Of a stretch of 64,000 nt of DNA, positions 7,663 through 17,593 are shown one piece after another; the first letter of the stretch is position 1; each line of letters begins with the position of its first letter. Under the pieces are notes generated by a model. The model saw only the letters and a program-made list of their open reading frames with translations, ran no database searches and was not told the DNA's origin. Made by a program: the position numbers and the translations under genes. Source of the DNA: an uncultured Bacteroidales bacterium (GTDB lineage Bacteria; Bacteroidota; Bacteroidia; Bacteroidales; F082); assembly GCA_900318085.1 (NCBI GenBank), contig ONJF01000017.1, forward strand, positions 1 through 64,000, in the 5' to 3' direction.

Positions 7663-10600
7663 ATGAAGAAATTTGGTTTACTCACTGCAGCATTCCTGAT
7701 GATGGGATTGCTGTTTGGCACCCAAGTGATGGCCCAGCACATCGAACTCGGCGCTGCCAAGTCGGCACAAAACTGTGCCCAAGTAACTGACAATGGCTTC
7801 ACGGCCTCCTTCTCCTTCAGCAGCATCGATGCCACTGAAGTTTCCACTGAAAAAGGTGCGTTCTCCAGCATCACCATGGACAACACCTATCCCGCAGGCA
7901 ATGTGGGAGAGCCTTCATTGCCCGTTGCCAACAAACTCATCGCCATCCCCTATGGTGTCAAGGACGTCACCGTCGAGGTGAAGAGTTACAACACCAAAGT
8001 CTATGCCCTAGCCGACTACGGCGTCAAGGCCCTCTATCCCCAGCAGCCTCTGCTCTTCAAGAACCAGAAGCCCGAGGATGTGCCTTTCGCATACAACGAG
8101 AAAGCCTACGCCCACAAAGGCTTTGCCGAGCGTCCTATCGCCGAGGTGAAGATCCAAGGCACGATGCGTGGCATCCAAGTCGGTGCCCTGACGGTCAATC
8201 CCGTGCAGTATGACGCTGCCTCCAACAGCATCCGTGTGTTTAACGACATCGTCGTCGAGGTGCGTTACAGCCAATACGACAAGTCGACCGCCTACAATGA
8301 GTTTGCCCGCACCTTCAGCCCGTATTTCGCTGGTGTCTACGGACAGATGTTCAACTGGCGCGACGACGTGTACGACCAACACCCCGACCTGTGGCAGGCT
8401 CCCGTGAAGATGTTGGTCATCGCCAACCGCATGTTCGAAGATGCCTTGCAGCAATGGCTGGCTTGGAAGACCACGAAGGGCTTCTACCTGAACGTGAACT
8501 ACACCGATGAGATTGGCAGCAACGCCTCAGCCATCCGTGCCTTCATCCAAGAAGAGTACGACAAGGACGCCCCTACCTTCCTCGTGATTGTGGGCGACAA
8601 GGAACAAGTGCCTGCCAGCGCCACGGGTAGTGAGACCAACTGCGTCACCGACCTCCAATACTCGAGCATCGACGGCGACCAGTTCCCGGACATGTACCAC
8701 AGCCGTCTGTCGGCCACAAGTGCCGCCCAACTGACCGCCATGCTCAACAAGGCCTTAGAGTATGAACAATACACCATGCCTGACCCGAGCTACCTGAACA
8801 ACGCGCTGCTCATCGCCGGTGCAGATAACGGCTATGGTGTTGAAGTCGGCCGTCCCACCATTTGGTATGCCTCCAACTACTACTATAACACCGAACACGG
8901 ATTCGACAATGTATACGAGTTCAGCCACGGCTCCTACACCAACTGCTACAGCTATCTGAGCAGCGGTGTCGGTTTCGCCAACTACACTGCCCACGGCAGT
9001 CAAACCAGCTGGGCTGACCCTGAGTTCAACGTTAACAATGTCAACAACCTTACCAACGAGCACAAATACTTCCTCGCCATCGGTAACTGCTGCCAATCTG
9101 GCGACTGGGGCTACGGCACCTGCTTCGGCGAAGCCATGGTGCGTGCCGAAAACAAAGGTGCTTATGCCTACATCGGCTCTTGCCCCAACACCACTTGGTA
9201 CAATGACTATTACTTCGGCGTTGGTGCCACCAACCGTCACGACGGCACCATGCCTACCTATGAAGAGACCACAATGGGTATGTACGATGCCGCTTGGGTC
9301 GACGATGCCTACAACACCGTTTGCTCCTACATGTTCATCGGCAACCTAGCTGGTAACGCCGCTCAAGCTCTGGGATACCAGATGCACAGTGCCACCCTTT
9401 ACTACTGGCAAGCCTACCACGTTTTGGGTGATGGTTCTGTCATGCCCTTCCGCGTTCAGCCTACCGAAAACAACGTCAGTCACATGCCTACCCTGCCTAT
9501 CGGCATGGATTTCTTCACGGTCAGCGCTGACCCAGGTTCCTATGTGGGCATCACCAAGGACGGCATCCTCTATGGTGCTGGCATGATTGGCGAAAGCGGC
9601 ACTGCCGATATCGCTATCAGCCCCATCACAAGCGGCGGTGATGTCACCATCTGCGTGACCCACCCCCAACGCATTCCTTATACCAATGTAATCCCTGCCG
9701 CTGCCATGGAAGGCGCCTATGTCGCCATCGACAATGTGGAGTGCGAGCAGCCTCTGGTCACCGGTGCCTATGTGACTCCTACTGTCGCCCTGAAGAATGT
9801 CGGTATCGAAACCGCTGAAAACATCAATGTCGTGTTGAGCACCGAGTCGGAATATGTCGAATTGGTCGGCACCACTGCCACCGTTCCTTCGCTGGCTCCC
9901 GACCAAGTCTACCCGATTGCCGATGCTTTCTCGTTCAACACCGATGTCAACATCCCCAACAACACCAAGGTGCGCTTCTTCGTGACTTGCACTGCTGGCG
10001 ATGACACCTGGGAAGGCAAGTTTGACCTTACCTTCGGTGCTCCTGAATTCGCTGTCACGAACATCAGCAACACCGAGCTCGCCCCCGGAGGCAACGGCAC
10101 TATCACCTTCGACATCGCCAACAACGGCGGCGCCGATGCCGACAACGCCGTTCTCGAGGTCTACACCAGCTCTAGCGACCTCACGCTTGCTGCCAACAGC
10201 TTTGACCTCGGCAACATCACCGCCGGCGCCTCCATCAACTTCCCAGTTGATGTCACGGTCAACAGCGGTGTTGAAATCGGTTCGACCTACGAAGTGAACT
10301 ACCTCGTAACCGCCGGCCACTATTCAACTTCAGGCTCCTACATTATCACTGTGGGTAACATCGTGGAAACCTTTGAGACTGGTGACTTCTCGCTGTACGA
10401 TTGGCAGTTCAGCGGCAGCACCAACTGGACCATCGTGAACGAAGGTGCTTATGCTGGCACCTACTGCGCCCAGTCAGGCAGCATCAGCCATAGCCAACAA
10501 ACCGACCTTATCCTCACCATCGACATCCTTGCCGACGGCGAAATCAGCTTCTATAGGAAGGTGTCTTCCGAAAACAACTGGGACTGGCTCCGTTTCTATA

Positions 10601-11271
10601 TCGACAACGTACAAAAAGGAGAATGGTCCGGCGATGCCGCTTGGAATCAGGAGGCCTATCCTGTGACCACGGGCACCCACACCTTCAAGTGGAGCTACCA
10701 AAAGGACGGTAGCGTGAGCAACGGCAGTGACTGCGCTTGGGTCGACAACATCCAATTCCCGCCCACCAATGTCATCCTCTCGCTTAATCCCGTCATCGAC
10801 CTCCAGGCCAATGTCAACGGCAACGATGTCAACTTGACTTGGAACGCCCCTGAAGGTGCCACGGCCTACCTCATCTACCGCAACGGTGAAGAAGTGGGTA
10901 ACCAAGCCAGCACCACTTTCATGGATATCGTGAACGATGGCGTCTACTCCTATAGCGTCGTCGCCACCGACGGCAATGGCCGCTATTCGGCACCCGAATA
11001 CGTCTCCGTCAGCGTCGGCACCGTCGATGTCGAAGAGAACACCCTCGAGAGTGTGAGCATCTATCCTAACCCCGTCAACAGCATGCTGACCATCGACGGC
11101 GGCAACGCCGAATACAGCTATGCCTTGTACAACGGCATGGGTCAGATCGTCGCCAATGGCAATGCCCAAGGCATTGAGCACGTCAATGTCAGCGACATGG
11201 CCAAGGGCGTCTACTTCCTCCGCCTCACCACGGGCACGCAAGTGCGCGTTGAGAAGGTCGTCGTGGAATAA
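7663..11271 (+). CDS. Gingipain-like C25 cysteine peptidase with Type IX sorting domain
   Basis: A 1202-residue secreted protein. Residues 1-25 are a signal peptide. A gingipain-type propeptide follows, then the caspase-like C25 catalytic domain: H444 in AHGSQTSW and C477 in GNCCQSGDW, 33 residues apart as in RgpB (H211/C244). Two CARDB-like Ig modules occupy about 690-890. A jelly-roll (choice-of-anchor J or cleaved-adhesin-like) domain runs about 905-1035 from FETGDFSLYDW, then a fibronectin III-like module. The C-terminus from YPNPV (1134-1138) to EKVVVE is a Type IX sorting domain. Expected location is the cell surface or medium. Specificity is unknown. A terminator follows at 11296. Confidence 0.9.
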   Translation: MKKFGLLTAAFLMMGLLFGTQVMAQHIELGAAKSAQNCAQVTDNGFTASFSFSSIDATEVSTEKGAFSSITMDNTYPAGNVGEPSLPVANKLIAIPYGVKDVTVEVKSYNTKVYALADYGVKALYPQQPLLFKNQKPEDVPFAYNEKAYAHKGFAERPIAEVKIQGTMRGIQVGALTVNPVQYDAASNSIRVFNDIVVEVRYSQYDKSTAYNEFARTFSPYFAGVYGQMFNWRDDVYDQHPDLWQAPVKMLVIANRMFEDALQQWLAWKTTKGFYLNVNYTDEIGSNASAIRAFIQEEYDKDAPTFLVIVGDKEQVPASATGSETNCVTDLQYSSIDGDQFPDMYHSRLSATSAAQLTAMLNKALEYEQYTMPDPSYLNNALLIAGADNGYGVEVGRPTIWYASNYYYNTEHGFDNVYEFSHGSYTNCYSYLSSGVGFANYTAHGSQTSWADPEFNVNNVNNLTNEHKYFLAIGNCCQSGDWGYGTCFGEAMVRAENKGAYAYIGSCPNTTWYNDYYFGVGATNRHDGTMPTYEETTMGMYDAAWVDDAYNTVCSYMFIGNLAGNAAQALGYQMHSATLYYWQAYHVLGDGSVMPFRVQPTENNVSHMPTLPIGMDFFTVSADPGSYVGITKDGILYGAGMIGESGTADIAISPITSGGDVTICVTHPQRIPYTNVIPAAAMEGAYVAIDNVECEQPLVTGAYVTPTVALKNVGIETAENINVVLSTESEYVELVGTTATVPSLAPDQVYPIADAFSFNTDVNIPNNTKVRFFVTCTAGDDTWEGKFDLTFGAPEFAVTNISNTELAPGGNGTITFDIANNGGADADNAVLEVYTSSSDLTLAANSFDLGNITAGASINFPVDVTVNSGVEIGSTYEVNYLVTAGHYSTSGSYIITVGNIVETFETGDFSLYDWQFSGSTNWTIVNEGAYAGTYCAQSGSISHSQQTDLILTIDILADGEISFYRKVSSENNWDWLRFYIDNVQKGEWSGDAAWNQEAYPVTTGTHTFKWSYQKDGSVSNGSDCAWVDNIQFPPTNVILSLNPVIDLQANVNGNDVNLTWNAPEGATAYLIYRNGEEVGNQASTTFMDIVNDGVYSYSVVATDGNGRYSAPEYVSVSVGTVDVEENTLESVSIYPNPVNSMLTIDGGNAEYSYALYNGMGQIVANGNAQGIEHVNVSDMAKGVYFLRLTTGTQVRVEKVVVE

Positions 11272-11295
11272 CCACTCTCGCTGAAATGCATTAAG

Positions 11296-11325
11296 AAAGG
11301 TCGTCCGTGTGGGCGACCTTTTTTT
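11296..11325 (+). terminator. Intrinsic terminator
   Basis: GC-rich stem (AAAGGTCGTCC with GGGCGACCTTT, one mismatch) followed by a run of T, 25 bases after the peptidase stop codon. Confidence 0.8.
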
Positions 11326-11381
11326 GTATCATGCAGAGCTTTTAGTTTCTGCGTATTCAGCGGGTTCTGCGTGAAAATAAC

Positions 11382-12119
11382 TCACATCCCACGTTGCTTC
11401 TTAATGGCCTCGTAAGCCGCATTAATTTCCTGGAACTTCTTCTCGGCGGCTTTCCTGACATCTTCGCCAAGATTGCTCACCAAGTCGGGGTGGTTCTTCT
11501 TGGCCATCTCTCGATAGGCTCGTTTCACCTCCTCATCGGTAGCCGTTGGCTCGATGCCGAGAATCTTGTATGCACTGTCGGTCTCCTTGATGAACATGGC
11601 CTTCACCGAAAGGAAATCGCTGTTGGTGACGCCCATGTAATCGGAGATCGTGTTGACCACGCTCAACTCTTCAGGCGAGATAAAGCCATCGGCATTGGCG
11701 ATGCCAAACAGATAATGAAGCAATTGCAGACGAGAGGAATAGTCCATATAGCGACCCACCTGCTGGCTGACCTCGTAGATGTTGTAATCCTGCTCCAGAA
11801 TCTCACGGAGCATCTTGACATACTTCTCCGCCTGTTCCTGACCAAAGTTCTGCAAGAAGAAACGCTTCACATAGTCGAGTTCGGAGCGTTTGACATTGCC
11901 GTCGGCCTTCATTACGGCAGCCGAGAGCACGAGGAAAGTCACATTGAAATCGCGTTGGGGCTCGGTATTACCAAAAGTTTCGTTCACCTCTGTACGCAAC
12001 ACCCGAGGTCTCCGGCCTGAAAAAATGCTGCCCAGGACCACTGCGACGATGCCGCCCAACGGGTTCTGGGTGAACGCCCAGCCCAAGCCAAACAAGACGA
12101 TTTTTGTAAAACAACCCAT
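11382..12119 (-). CDS. TerB-like and DnaJ-domain protein (DjlA-like)
   Basis: A 245-residue protein from the ATG at 12119. An upstream in-frame ATG at 12155 lies before the promoter box (12143-12150) and is unlikely to be used. Residues 3-33 are hydrophobic and glycine-rich, a likely membrane anchor. Residues about 60-165 form an acidic helical TerB-like domain ([33 protein letters not shown]). The C-terminal 65 residues are a J domain with the HPD motif at 210-212. The layout resembles DjlA, a membrane co-chaperone that stimulates DnaK, with the J domain at the end. It stands alone and is divergent from the second C25 gene. Confidence 0.85.
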   Translation of the reverse strand: MGCFTKIVLFGLGWAFTQNPLGGIVAVVLGSIFSGRRPRVLRTEVNETFGNTEPQRDFNVTFLVLSAAVMKADGNVKRSELDYVKRFFLQNFGQEQAEKYVKMLREILEQDYNIYEVSQQVGRYMDYSSRLQLLHYLFGIANADGFISPEELSVVNTISDYMGVTNSDFLSVKAMFIKETDSAYKILGIEPTATDEEVKRAYREMAKKNHPDLVSNLGEDVRKAAEKKFQEINAAYEAIKKQRGM

Positions 12120-12142
12120 ATCTTTTTGATTGAATCGAGCGG

Positions 12143-12150
12143 CAAAGGTA
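12143..12150 (-). promoter_or_regulatory. -7 promoter box TACCTTTG
   Basis: Minus-strand TACCTTTG 24 bases upstream of the ATG at 12119; it decides the start of the DnaJ-domain gene. Confidence 0.6.
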
Positions 12151-12211
12151 CACAAAAAACCGGAGTTGAAAATAATTCATCTGAAAACTACCTATGACAA
12201 GAAAAGATTTG

Positions 12212-12219
12212 TATTTTTG
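12212..12219 (+). promoter_or_regulatory. -7 promoter box TATTTTTG for the second C25 peptidase
   Basis: Plus-strand TATTTTTG. It places the transcript start near 12226 and supports the ATG at 12261, with its signal peptide, as the true start. Confidence 0.55.
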
Positions 12220-12260
12220 CAACCTTTAATCGATTAATGTCAACTAATCTTAATTCACAC

Positions 12261-15200
12261 ATGAAAAAACTATTCTTTTCCCTCCTGTTTGTGGCTATGT
12301 CAGTGATGGCACTTGCCCAACAATGGAATGCCATCAGCAGCAATGCTCCTGTTAGCCCCGAGGTCACTTTGGTCTCGAGCAGCGAGGAGCAAGTCGTTGT
12401 CGACTTCTCGCTTGGCGGTTTCAACCTGACCAGGGTGAACACTCCGAGCGGCACACAGCAAATCGTATCGGTCCCGAAAATGGCCGCGATGCTTGAAGCC
12501 GGTGCCCCCGACCTTCCCCAGTTCCCTGTCCCTGCCATCATCGGCGACATGGCCGAGATGACGGTCAGCGTGATCAAGAGCGAATTTACGGACTATCCGA
12601 ATGTAGAAATCGCCCCTTCTAAGGGCAACTTCAGCCGTCAGATCGACCCTGAGAGCGTGCCTTACACCTATGGTGCGATGTACAACCAAAACGCTTTCTA
12701 TCCTGCAGCACAGGCTTACCTTGAAACGCCTTACATCATCCGCGACTACCGTGGCCAAAACATCATGGTGCGCCCCTTCGCCTACAATCCCGTGACGAAG
12801 ACCTTGCGCGTCTATCATGACATGACCATCGCCATGAAGAAGGTGAGCAACAACGGCGTGAACCAAAAAGTGGGTCGCAAAGCCGCCCAAAAGATCTCCC
12901 CCGAGATGAAGGAGGCCTACAGCCACCGCTTTATCAACTACAAGGAAAGCAACGCCAAGTACAATTTCCTCCAGGACCGCGGCGAGATGTTGGTCATTTG
13001 CCCCGACCAATATGTGGAAGCCATGCAGCCTTTCGTCGATTGGAAGAACCAATCGGGCCGTCCCACCACGATCGTGAGCCTCTCCGAGATTGGTGGCAAC
13101 AACGAGAACCAAATCAAGAACTACATCAACGGCATCTACACTGATCCTGAGCGTAACTTGGTCTATGTCCTCCTCGTTGGCGACTATGCCGACATCACAC
13201 CTCACTCGATGAGCGGCGGCCGCAGCGACAACTGGTTCGGCCAACTCGAAGGCAACGACTACTACCTCGAAGTCCTCACGGGCCGTTTCTCGGTGCAAAG
13301 CGTGACCGACGTCAACACCCACGTCGAGAAAGTGCTGTATTATGAGCGCGACATGAAAGGTGACGTCACTTGGGTCAACCAAGGCATTGGTATCGGTGCC
13401 AACGAAGGCGCCGGTCAAGGCCACTTCGGCGAAGCCGACTATGTGCACATCAATTACATCCGCGACACCTTGATGCACTACACCTATGAGAATGTGACGC
13501 AACAATACAGCGGCGTCGGCAGCGGCACCAGTGCCAACGCCATCAGCGCCGACTTCAACGCTGGCAAGAGCATCTGCAACTACTGCAACCATGGCTCGCA
13601 ACAGAGCTGGGCTGTGGCCAACTACAGCATCAGCCATGTGAACGCCTTGGTCAACGACGACAAATGGCCTTACATCTGGTCGGTGGCTTGCAACAACGGC
13701 GAGTTCAACGGCAACTGCTTCGGCGAGGCTTGGCTCCGCGCCACCAACAACGCCACGGGACGTCCCACCGGCGCCATCGGCGGCATGTTCAGCTGGATCT
13801 CACAGCCTTGGACGCCTCCCATGTACGGCCAAGACGAAATGGTCGACATCCTCACCGGATGGAGAAGCACTGACCTCTTCTGCCACACCTTCGGCGGCGC
13901 TTCCTTGAACGGTAATATGTATGTCCTCGATGCCGCTCCTAGCGACAATGGTGCCACCCACAACACCTGGATCCTCTTTGGCGACCCGAGCCTGTTGGTC
14001 CGCACCGACAACCCCAGCAGCATGAATGTCACTTGCTCTCCCGAAGTGCTGATGCTCGGCATGAGCGAACTGGAAATCACCGCCGAAAACACCGCTTACG
14101 GCATCGCCACCCTGATGATGGACGGCGAAGTGATTGCCACGAGCGACATCATCGACGGCACCTGCACCCTTAGCTTCGCCCCGATGACCAATGTGGGTAA
14201 TGCCACCCTGACCGTGATCGGCTACAACAAAGTTGCTGAAGTCTTGGGTGTCTCCGTCCTTCCTGCCGAAGGCCCCTTCGTCACCATCTCCAACTACACG
14301 CCCAACTTCGCCCCTGTCAACCAAGAGACGAGCCTCACCATGGTCCTCAAGAACGTCGGCGTTGACCCGACCAACGGCAACACCAACGTCAATCTGACTT
14401 GCGCCGACGAGCGCTTGACCCTCACCCAAGGCACCGCTCAATTTGGTGTGTTGCCTGCCGAGGAGACCGTCACCCTGCAAGATGCCTTTAGCTTCATCGT
14501 AGCAGAGGGTGTTGAAGACGGCACGCGCTTCCAAATCGATGTCGAGATGACCGATGGCCGTCAGACCTGGAGCGGCAAGATGTTCATCACCGCAGGCCAA
14601 GCCATCCTCGACTACGGTGGCACCGACTGGGCCGAAAGCTTCGCCGCTGGCGAAACGCTTACGCTCGTAGCCAACTTCAAGAACACCGGTCATTACATGG
14701 CCACCAACGCCATCGCCAGCATCGCTTGCGAGAGTGAATATGTCACCCTGCTCAACCCCACCATCGAGATGGGCACCATCGACCCCAACGGCATCAGCAC
14801 CTGCGTGTTCAACATCCAAATCGATGAGAACTGCCCCGAGACCGAGGTAATCGTGGTCAACTTCGCCATGCAAGCCGACGGCGGCCTCAGTGCCGAAGGT
14901 TCCATCACCATGAGAAACACCTGCGATGTCGTCTTCGAGATGTCCGACTCTTGGGGTGATGGCTGGAACGGCGCTTCATTAACGGTCAGTTTCAGCGACG
15001 GTACTCCCAGCGTGAATCTCTCCTGTGAAGGCAACTCACAGACGGAAGTCATTAAGATTGGCAAGGGCACTCATGTCACCTTGACCTGGAACCGCGGTAG
15101 CTACGACAACGAATGCTCCTTCGTGGTCAAGTACCAGAACGGCGCCCAGATCTATCAAGCCAACAATCCCTCTCCTGGTGTGCTCTTCGAGTTCGACTGC

Positions 15201-15710
15201 GACTGCGTCAGCATCCCCAGCGCCACCTTCGATCCTGTTGAGAACCTGGCTGCAGAAATCGGTATTGGCACTGTGACCCTGACATGGGATCCTCAAGAAC
15301 GCGCCACCAACTACATCATCAGCCGCAACGGCATCGAGATTGGACAGACCACAGAGCCTACCTATGTCGACGAGGTCTACACCGAGTTTTTCTACACCTA
15401 CTGTGTCGTCGCCGAGTATAGCCAAGGCGTCAGCACTCCCGAGTGCGTCGTGGTGAAGTCTGAACTGGGTGTTGAAGAGGATATGGCCGAGTTCTCCGTC
15501 TATCCCAACCCCGTCAGCGGCACGCTGCACATCGACGGTGGTAACGCCGAATACAGCTACACGTTGTTCAACGGCATGGGACAAGTGGTGGCCAACGGCA
15601 AGGCAAAAGGTGCTGAACATATCAGCGTCGACGGCCTGACCCAAGGCGTCTACTTCCTCCACCTCACCTCGGGCACGCAAGTGCACGTCGAGAAGGTGGT
15701 GGTGAAGTAA
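12261..15710 (+). CDS. Gingipain-like C25 cysteine peptidase with Type IX sorting domain
   Basis: A 1149-residue protein from ATG 12261; eight in-frame codons upstream (from 12237) would only bury the signal peptide. Residues 1-20 are the signal peptide ending MALAQ. A propeptide follows, then the C25 domain with H444 (CNHGSQQSW) and C477 (VACNNGEF), again 33 apart. Ig-like modules follow. A WGDGWNG-containing beta domain lies around residue 900, then a fibronectin III-like module and a Type IX sorting domain starting at YPNPV (1081). The propeptide and catalytic parts are very close to the partial gene at 61248, while the last 70 residues are close to those of the 7663 gene. Probably a surface protease of unknown specificity. 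Confidence 0.9.
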   Translation: MKKLFFSLLFVAMSVMALAQQWNAISSNAPVSPEVTLVSSSEEQVVVDFSLGGFNLTRVNTPSGTQQIVSVPKMAAMLEAGAPDLPQFPVPAIIGDMAEMTVSVIKSEFTDYPNVEIAPSKGNFSRQIDPESVPYTYGAMYNQNAFYPAAQAYLETPYIIRDYRGQNIMVRPFAYNPVTKTLRVYHDMTIAMKKVSNNGVNQKVGRKAAQKISPEMKEAYSHRFINYKESNAKYNFLQDRGEMLVICPDQYVEAMQPFVDWKNQSGRPTTIVSLSEIGGNNENQIKNYINGIYTDPERNLVYVLLVGDYADITPHSMSGGRSDNWFGQLEGNDYYLEVLTGRFSVQSVTDVNTHVEKVLYYERDMKGDVTWVNQGIGIGANEGAGQGHFGEADYVHINYIRDTLMHYTYENVTQQYSGVGSGTSANAISADFNAGKSICNYCNHGSQQSWAVANYSISHVNALVNDDKWPYIWSVACNNGEFNGNCFGEAWLRATNNATGRPTGAIGGMFSWISQPWTPPMYGQDEMVDILTGWRSTDLFCHTFGGASLNGNMYVLDAAPSDNGATHNTWILFGDPSLLVRTDNPSSMNVTCSPEVLMLGMSELEITAENTAYGIATLMMDGEVIATSDIIDGTCTLSFAPMTNVGNATLTVIGYNKVAEVLGVSVLPAEGPFVTISNYTPNFAPVNQETSLTMVLKNVGVDPTNGNTNVNLTCADERLTLTQGTAQFGVLPAEETVTLQDAFSFIVAEGVEDGTRFQIDVEMTDGRQTWSGKMFITAGQAILDYGGTDWAESFAAGETLTLVANFKNTGHYMATNAIASIACESEYVTLLNPTIEMGTIDPNGISTCVFNIQIDENCPETEVIVVNFAMQADGGLSAEGSITMRNTCDVVFEMSDSWGDGWNGASLTVSFSDGTPSVNLSCEGNSQTEVIKIGKGTHVTLTWNRGSYDNECSFVVKYQNGAQIYQANNPSPGVLFEFDCDCVSIPSATFDPVENLAAEIGIGTVTLTWDPQERATNYIISRNGIEIGQTTEPTYVDEVYTEFFYTYCVVAEYSQGVSTPECVVVKSELGVEEDMAEFSVYPNPVSGTLHIDGGNAEYSYTLFNGMGQVVANGKAKGAEHISVDGLTQGVYFLHLTSGTQVHVEKVVVK

Positions 15711-15730
15711 TCACCCACCAAACACAACAT

Positions 15731-15765
15731 GAAAGGCGACCTCGAGTTTCGGGGTCGCCTTTCTT
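15731..15765. terminator. Bidirectional intrinsic terminator
   Basis: GAAAGGCGACC pairs with GGTCGCCTTTC around a 13-base loop, between convergent genes. T runs on the plus side and the mirror A-rich side suit both the peptidase and the DUF4249 operon. Confidence 0.75.
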
Positions 15766-15782
15766 ATGGCATGTCCGGCAAA

Positions 15783-16694
15783 TCACTCCTGAAAGATATC
15801 CTCATGATAGATGCCTTCGCCCTCAATGACTGAAGTGGCGTTGAACCATCCTATCGCGTCGCAGTTTGAGAAGACATTGGTGAACATGGCGGGGAAAGCC
15901 CCCATCACCGGATTAACACCGACGGCCAGCTTCTGGCCCACAAGGAAATACATATAATCCCTAGAGATGCTATAAAGCCTCACCTTCACCACATCACCAT
16001 CGCGCAAATACGACTTATTCATGATGCCTACGGGAACCTCGACATTGTCTTGCAACATCTCGGGACCGTTGAAATAATAGCCTGCATAGCCACTCATGGG
16101 GAAAAGGTTGAACAGTTTCGAAGGACGGTTCTTGAAGAGTCTGCCATTCAGATAGAGTTCCACATTATAGACGATGGTAGAGTCGGCTATCGTCTGGAAA
16201 TACGGGCACACGCAGACGGCAGCTCGGTCATCAACAAAGGGGACGTCGTTCTCATCGAGTTTGGGCACCAAGACCACTGAATCGATGCCTTGTGCGTTAT
16301 TCGCCATTTTGGTATCGACATACAGACGGAGCGGCCTTGAGTACAACGGATTCTCACCTATATTCACCTCCAGGTGATACCAGCGGTTTTTGCGTCCCGC
16401 CACCGAGTCGGAGAGATAATGGCCCGGCTTGTTCTCCTGCTCGCAAAACCAGATGGTGTCGTCACCCGTAGCCACATACACCTCGGCATGCGAAATCATC
16501 TCGCGTCCAATGGTATCATACAACGCAGTGGAATAACTGAGAATCACCTCGTGACGCTTGTATTCATCCGTGATCGAGCCTTCCACAACAGGCACACGCC
16601 TACCTTGCGGCACATCTACAACGATATCCTCGGTACATGAGGCCAACAGGCCAAGCACCATCATCATACCCATATGCCGTTTCCACCTTGCCAT
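15783..16694 (-). CDS. DUF4249 lipoprotein (second copy)
   Basis: A 303-residue lipoprotein with a signal ending LLASC (lipidated C20). The following TEDIVVDVPQG, the KRHEVILSYSTALYDT segment near residue 47 and the GYAGYYFNGPEM block match DUF4249, an outer-membrane-associated family usually encoded beside TonB-dependent receptors. Its blocks closely parallel the upstream gene at 16698, so the pair arose by tandem duplication. Only three bases separate the two. Last gene of the receptor operon, ending at a bidirectional terminator. The substrate of the system is unknown. Confidence 0.85.
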   Translation of the reverse strand: MARWKRHMGMMMVLGLLASCTEDIVVDVPQGRRVPVVEGSITDEYKRHEVILSYSTALYDTIGREMISHAEVYVATGDDTIWFCEQENKPGHYLSDSVAGRKNRWYHLEVNIGENPLYSRPLRLYVDTKMANNAQGIDSVVLVPKLDENDVPFVDDRAAVCVCPYFQTIADSTIVYNVELYLNGRLFKNRPSKLFNLFPMSGYAGYYFNGPEMLQDNVEVPVGIMNKSYLRDGDVVKVRLYSISRDYMYFLVGQKLAVGVNPVMGAFPAMFTNVFSNCDAIGWFNATSVIEGEGIYHEDIFQE

Positions 16695-16697
16695 ACT

Positions 16698-17588
16698 TTA
16701 TTTCCTGAAAACCGTGCTTCCCGTGACGACTGATGCGGTAAAGAACCATCCGACACCCTCGCCTTCCGGCTGAATGTTCGAACTCACATTGGCAGGAGCT
16801 CCCAGCATGGGATTGCTGCCCGTCGACATCAATATACTGTAGAAGTAATAATAATAGTCTGGCGTAATACTATACAAATCCGCACGGATCTCGTCTCCGT
16901 CATTTAGTTTCGAGCGAAGGAAATAGCCTATCGGTATCTCCTTGTTCGACTCCAACATCTCGGGGCCGTTCACATAATAGCCTGCAAATCCGCCTTGGGG
17001 AATCATCAAGGTCAGGCTAAGGCTATCCGAGACCAAGGTGTCGTTTTTCCAAACTTTGGGCATGTAGATAATACCTGGGTCGGGAAGACTTTGGAAGTAG
17101 GGATAGACCCATTCAACGGTATCGATAAGGAATACGGAGGGAATAGAGTCGTTACTGCCATTGTAATGCTTGATAGCCAAGCTGTCGATGCTCTCCACGT
17201 TGTCGGGAATCAAGCCTTCGGCAAAAAGGCTTTGCGACTCACCATTAAGGTCAACGGCTTCCACACTGAGGCGATAGACCGTGTTTTTGCGTCCTGCAAC
17301 AGAATCGGTGAAATAATGCCCTGGCTGCTCCTCGTCCTCATAATAATACATCGTATCGACGCCATCGGTGACATAGACCGTGGCCCCACTGACCATTTGG
17401 ATCTCATTCTGATTGTAGAAATCCGCCGTATAGCTCAAGATGGTCTCATGGCGTTTCATCTCGTTGGTAAACGAAGCCTCCACGCCAATCCTATGGTTGC
17501 CTTCCTCCACGTCGATCACGATGTCCTCTGTGCAAGCGGCGAAGAACGCCATCGATGCAAAAACCAATATCTTAAGAAGTTGCTTCAT
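16698..17588 (-). CDS. DUF4249 lipoprotein (first copy)
   Basis: A 296-residue lipoprotein with a signal ending FFAAC (lipidated C19) followed by TEDIVIDVEEG. It shares with its downstream neighbour the EMKRHETILSYTADFYN region, HYFTDSVAGRKN and the GFAGYYVNGPEM block. It lies five bases downstream of the TonB receptor gene, so both are almost certainly on one mRNA. DUF4249 proteins are thought to work with the receptor at the outer membrane, perhaps like a SusD partner, but no function is established. Confidence 0.87.
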   Translation of the reverse strand: MKQLLKILVFASMAFFAACTEDIVIDVEEGNHRIGVEASFTNEMKRHETILSYTADFYNQNEIQMVSGATVYVTDGVDTMYYYEDEEQPGHYFTDSVAGRKNTVYRLSVEAVDLNGESQSLFAEGLIPDNVESIDSLAIKHYNGSNDSIPSVFLIDTVEWVYPYFQSLPDPGIIYMPKVWKNDTLVSDSLSLTLMIPQGGFAGYYVNGPEMLESNKEIPIGYFLRSKLNDGDEIRADLYSITPDYYYYFYSILMSTGSNPMLGAPANVSSNIQPEGEGVGWFFTASVVTGSTVFRK

Positions 17589-17593
17589 GACGT

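Noticed and set aside
12300-13637. 445-codon minus-strand open frame
   Set aside because: Shadow of the C25 peptidase gene on the other strand; same valine/aspartate/histidine bias as other shadows.
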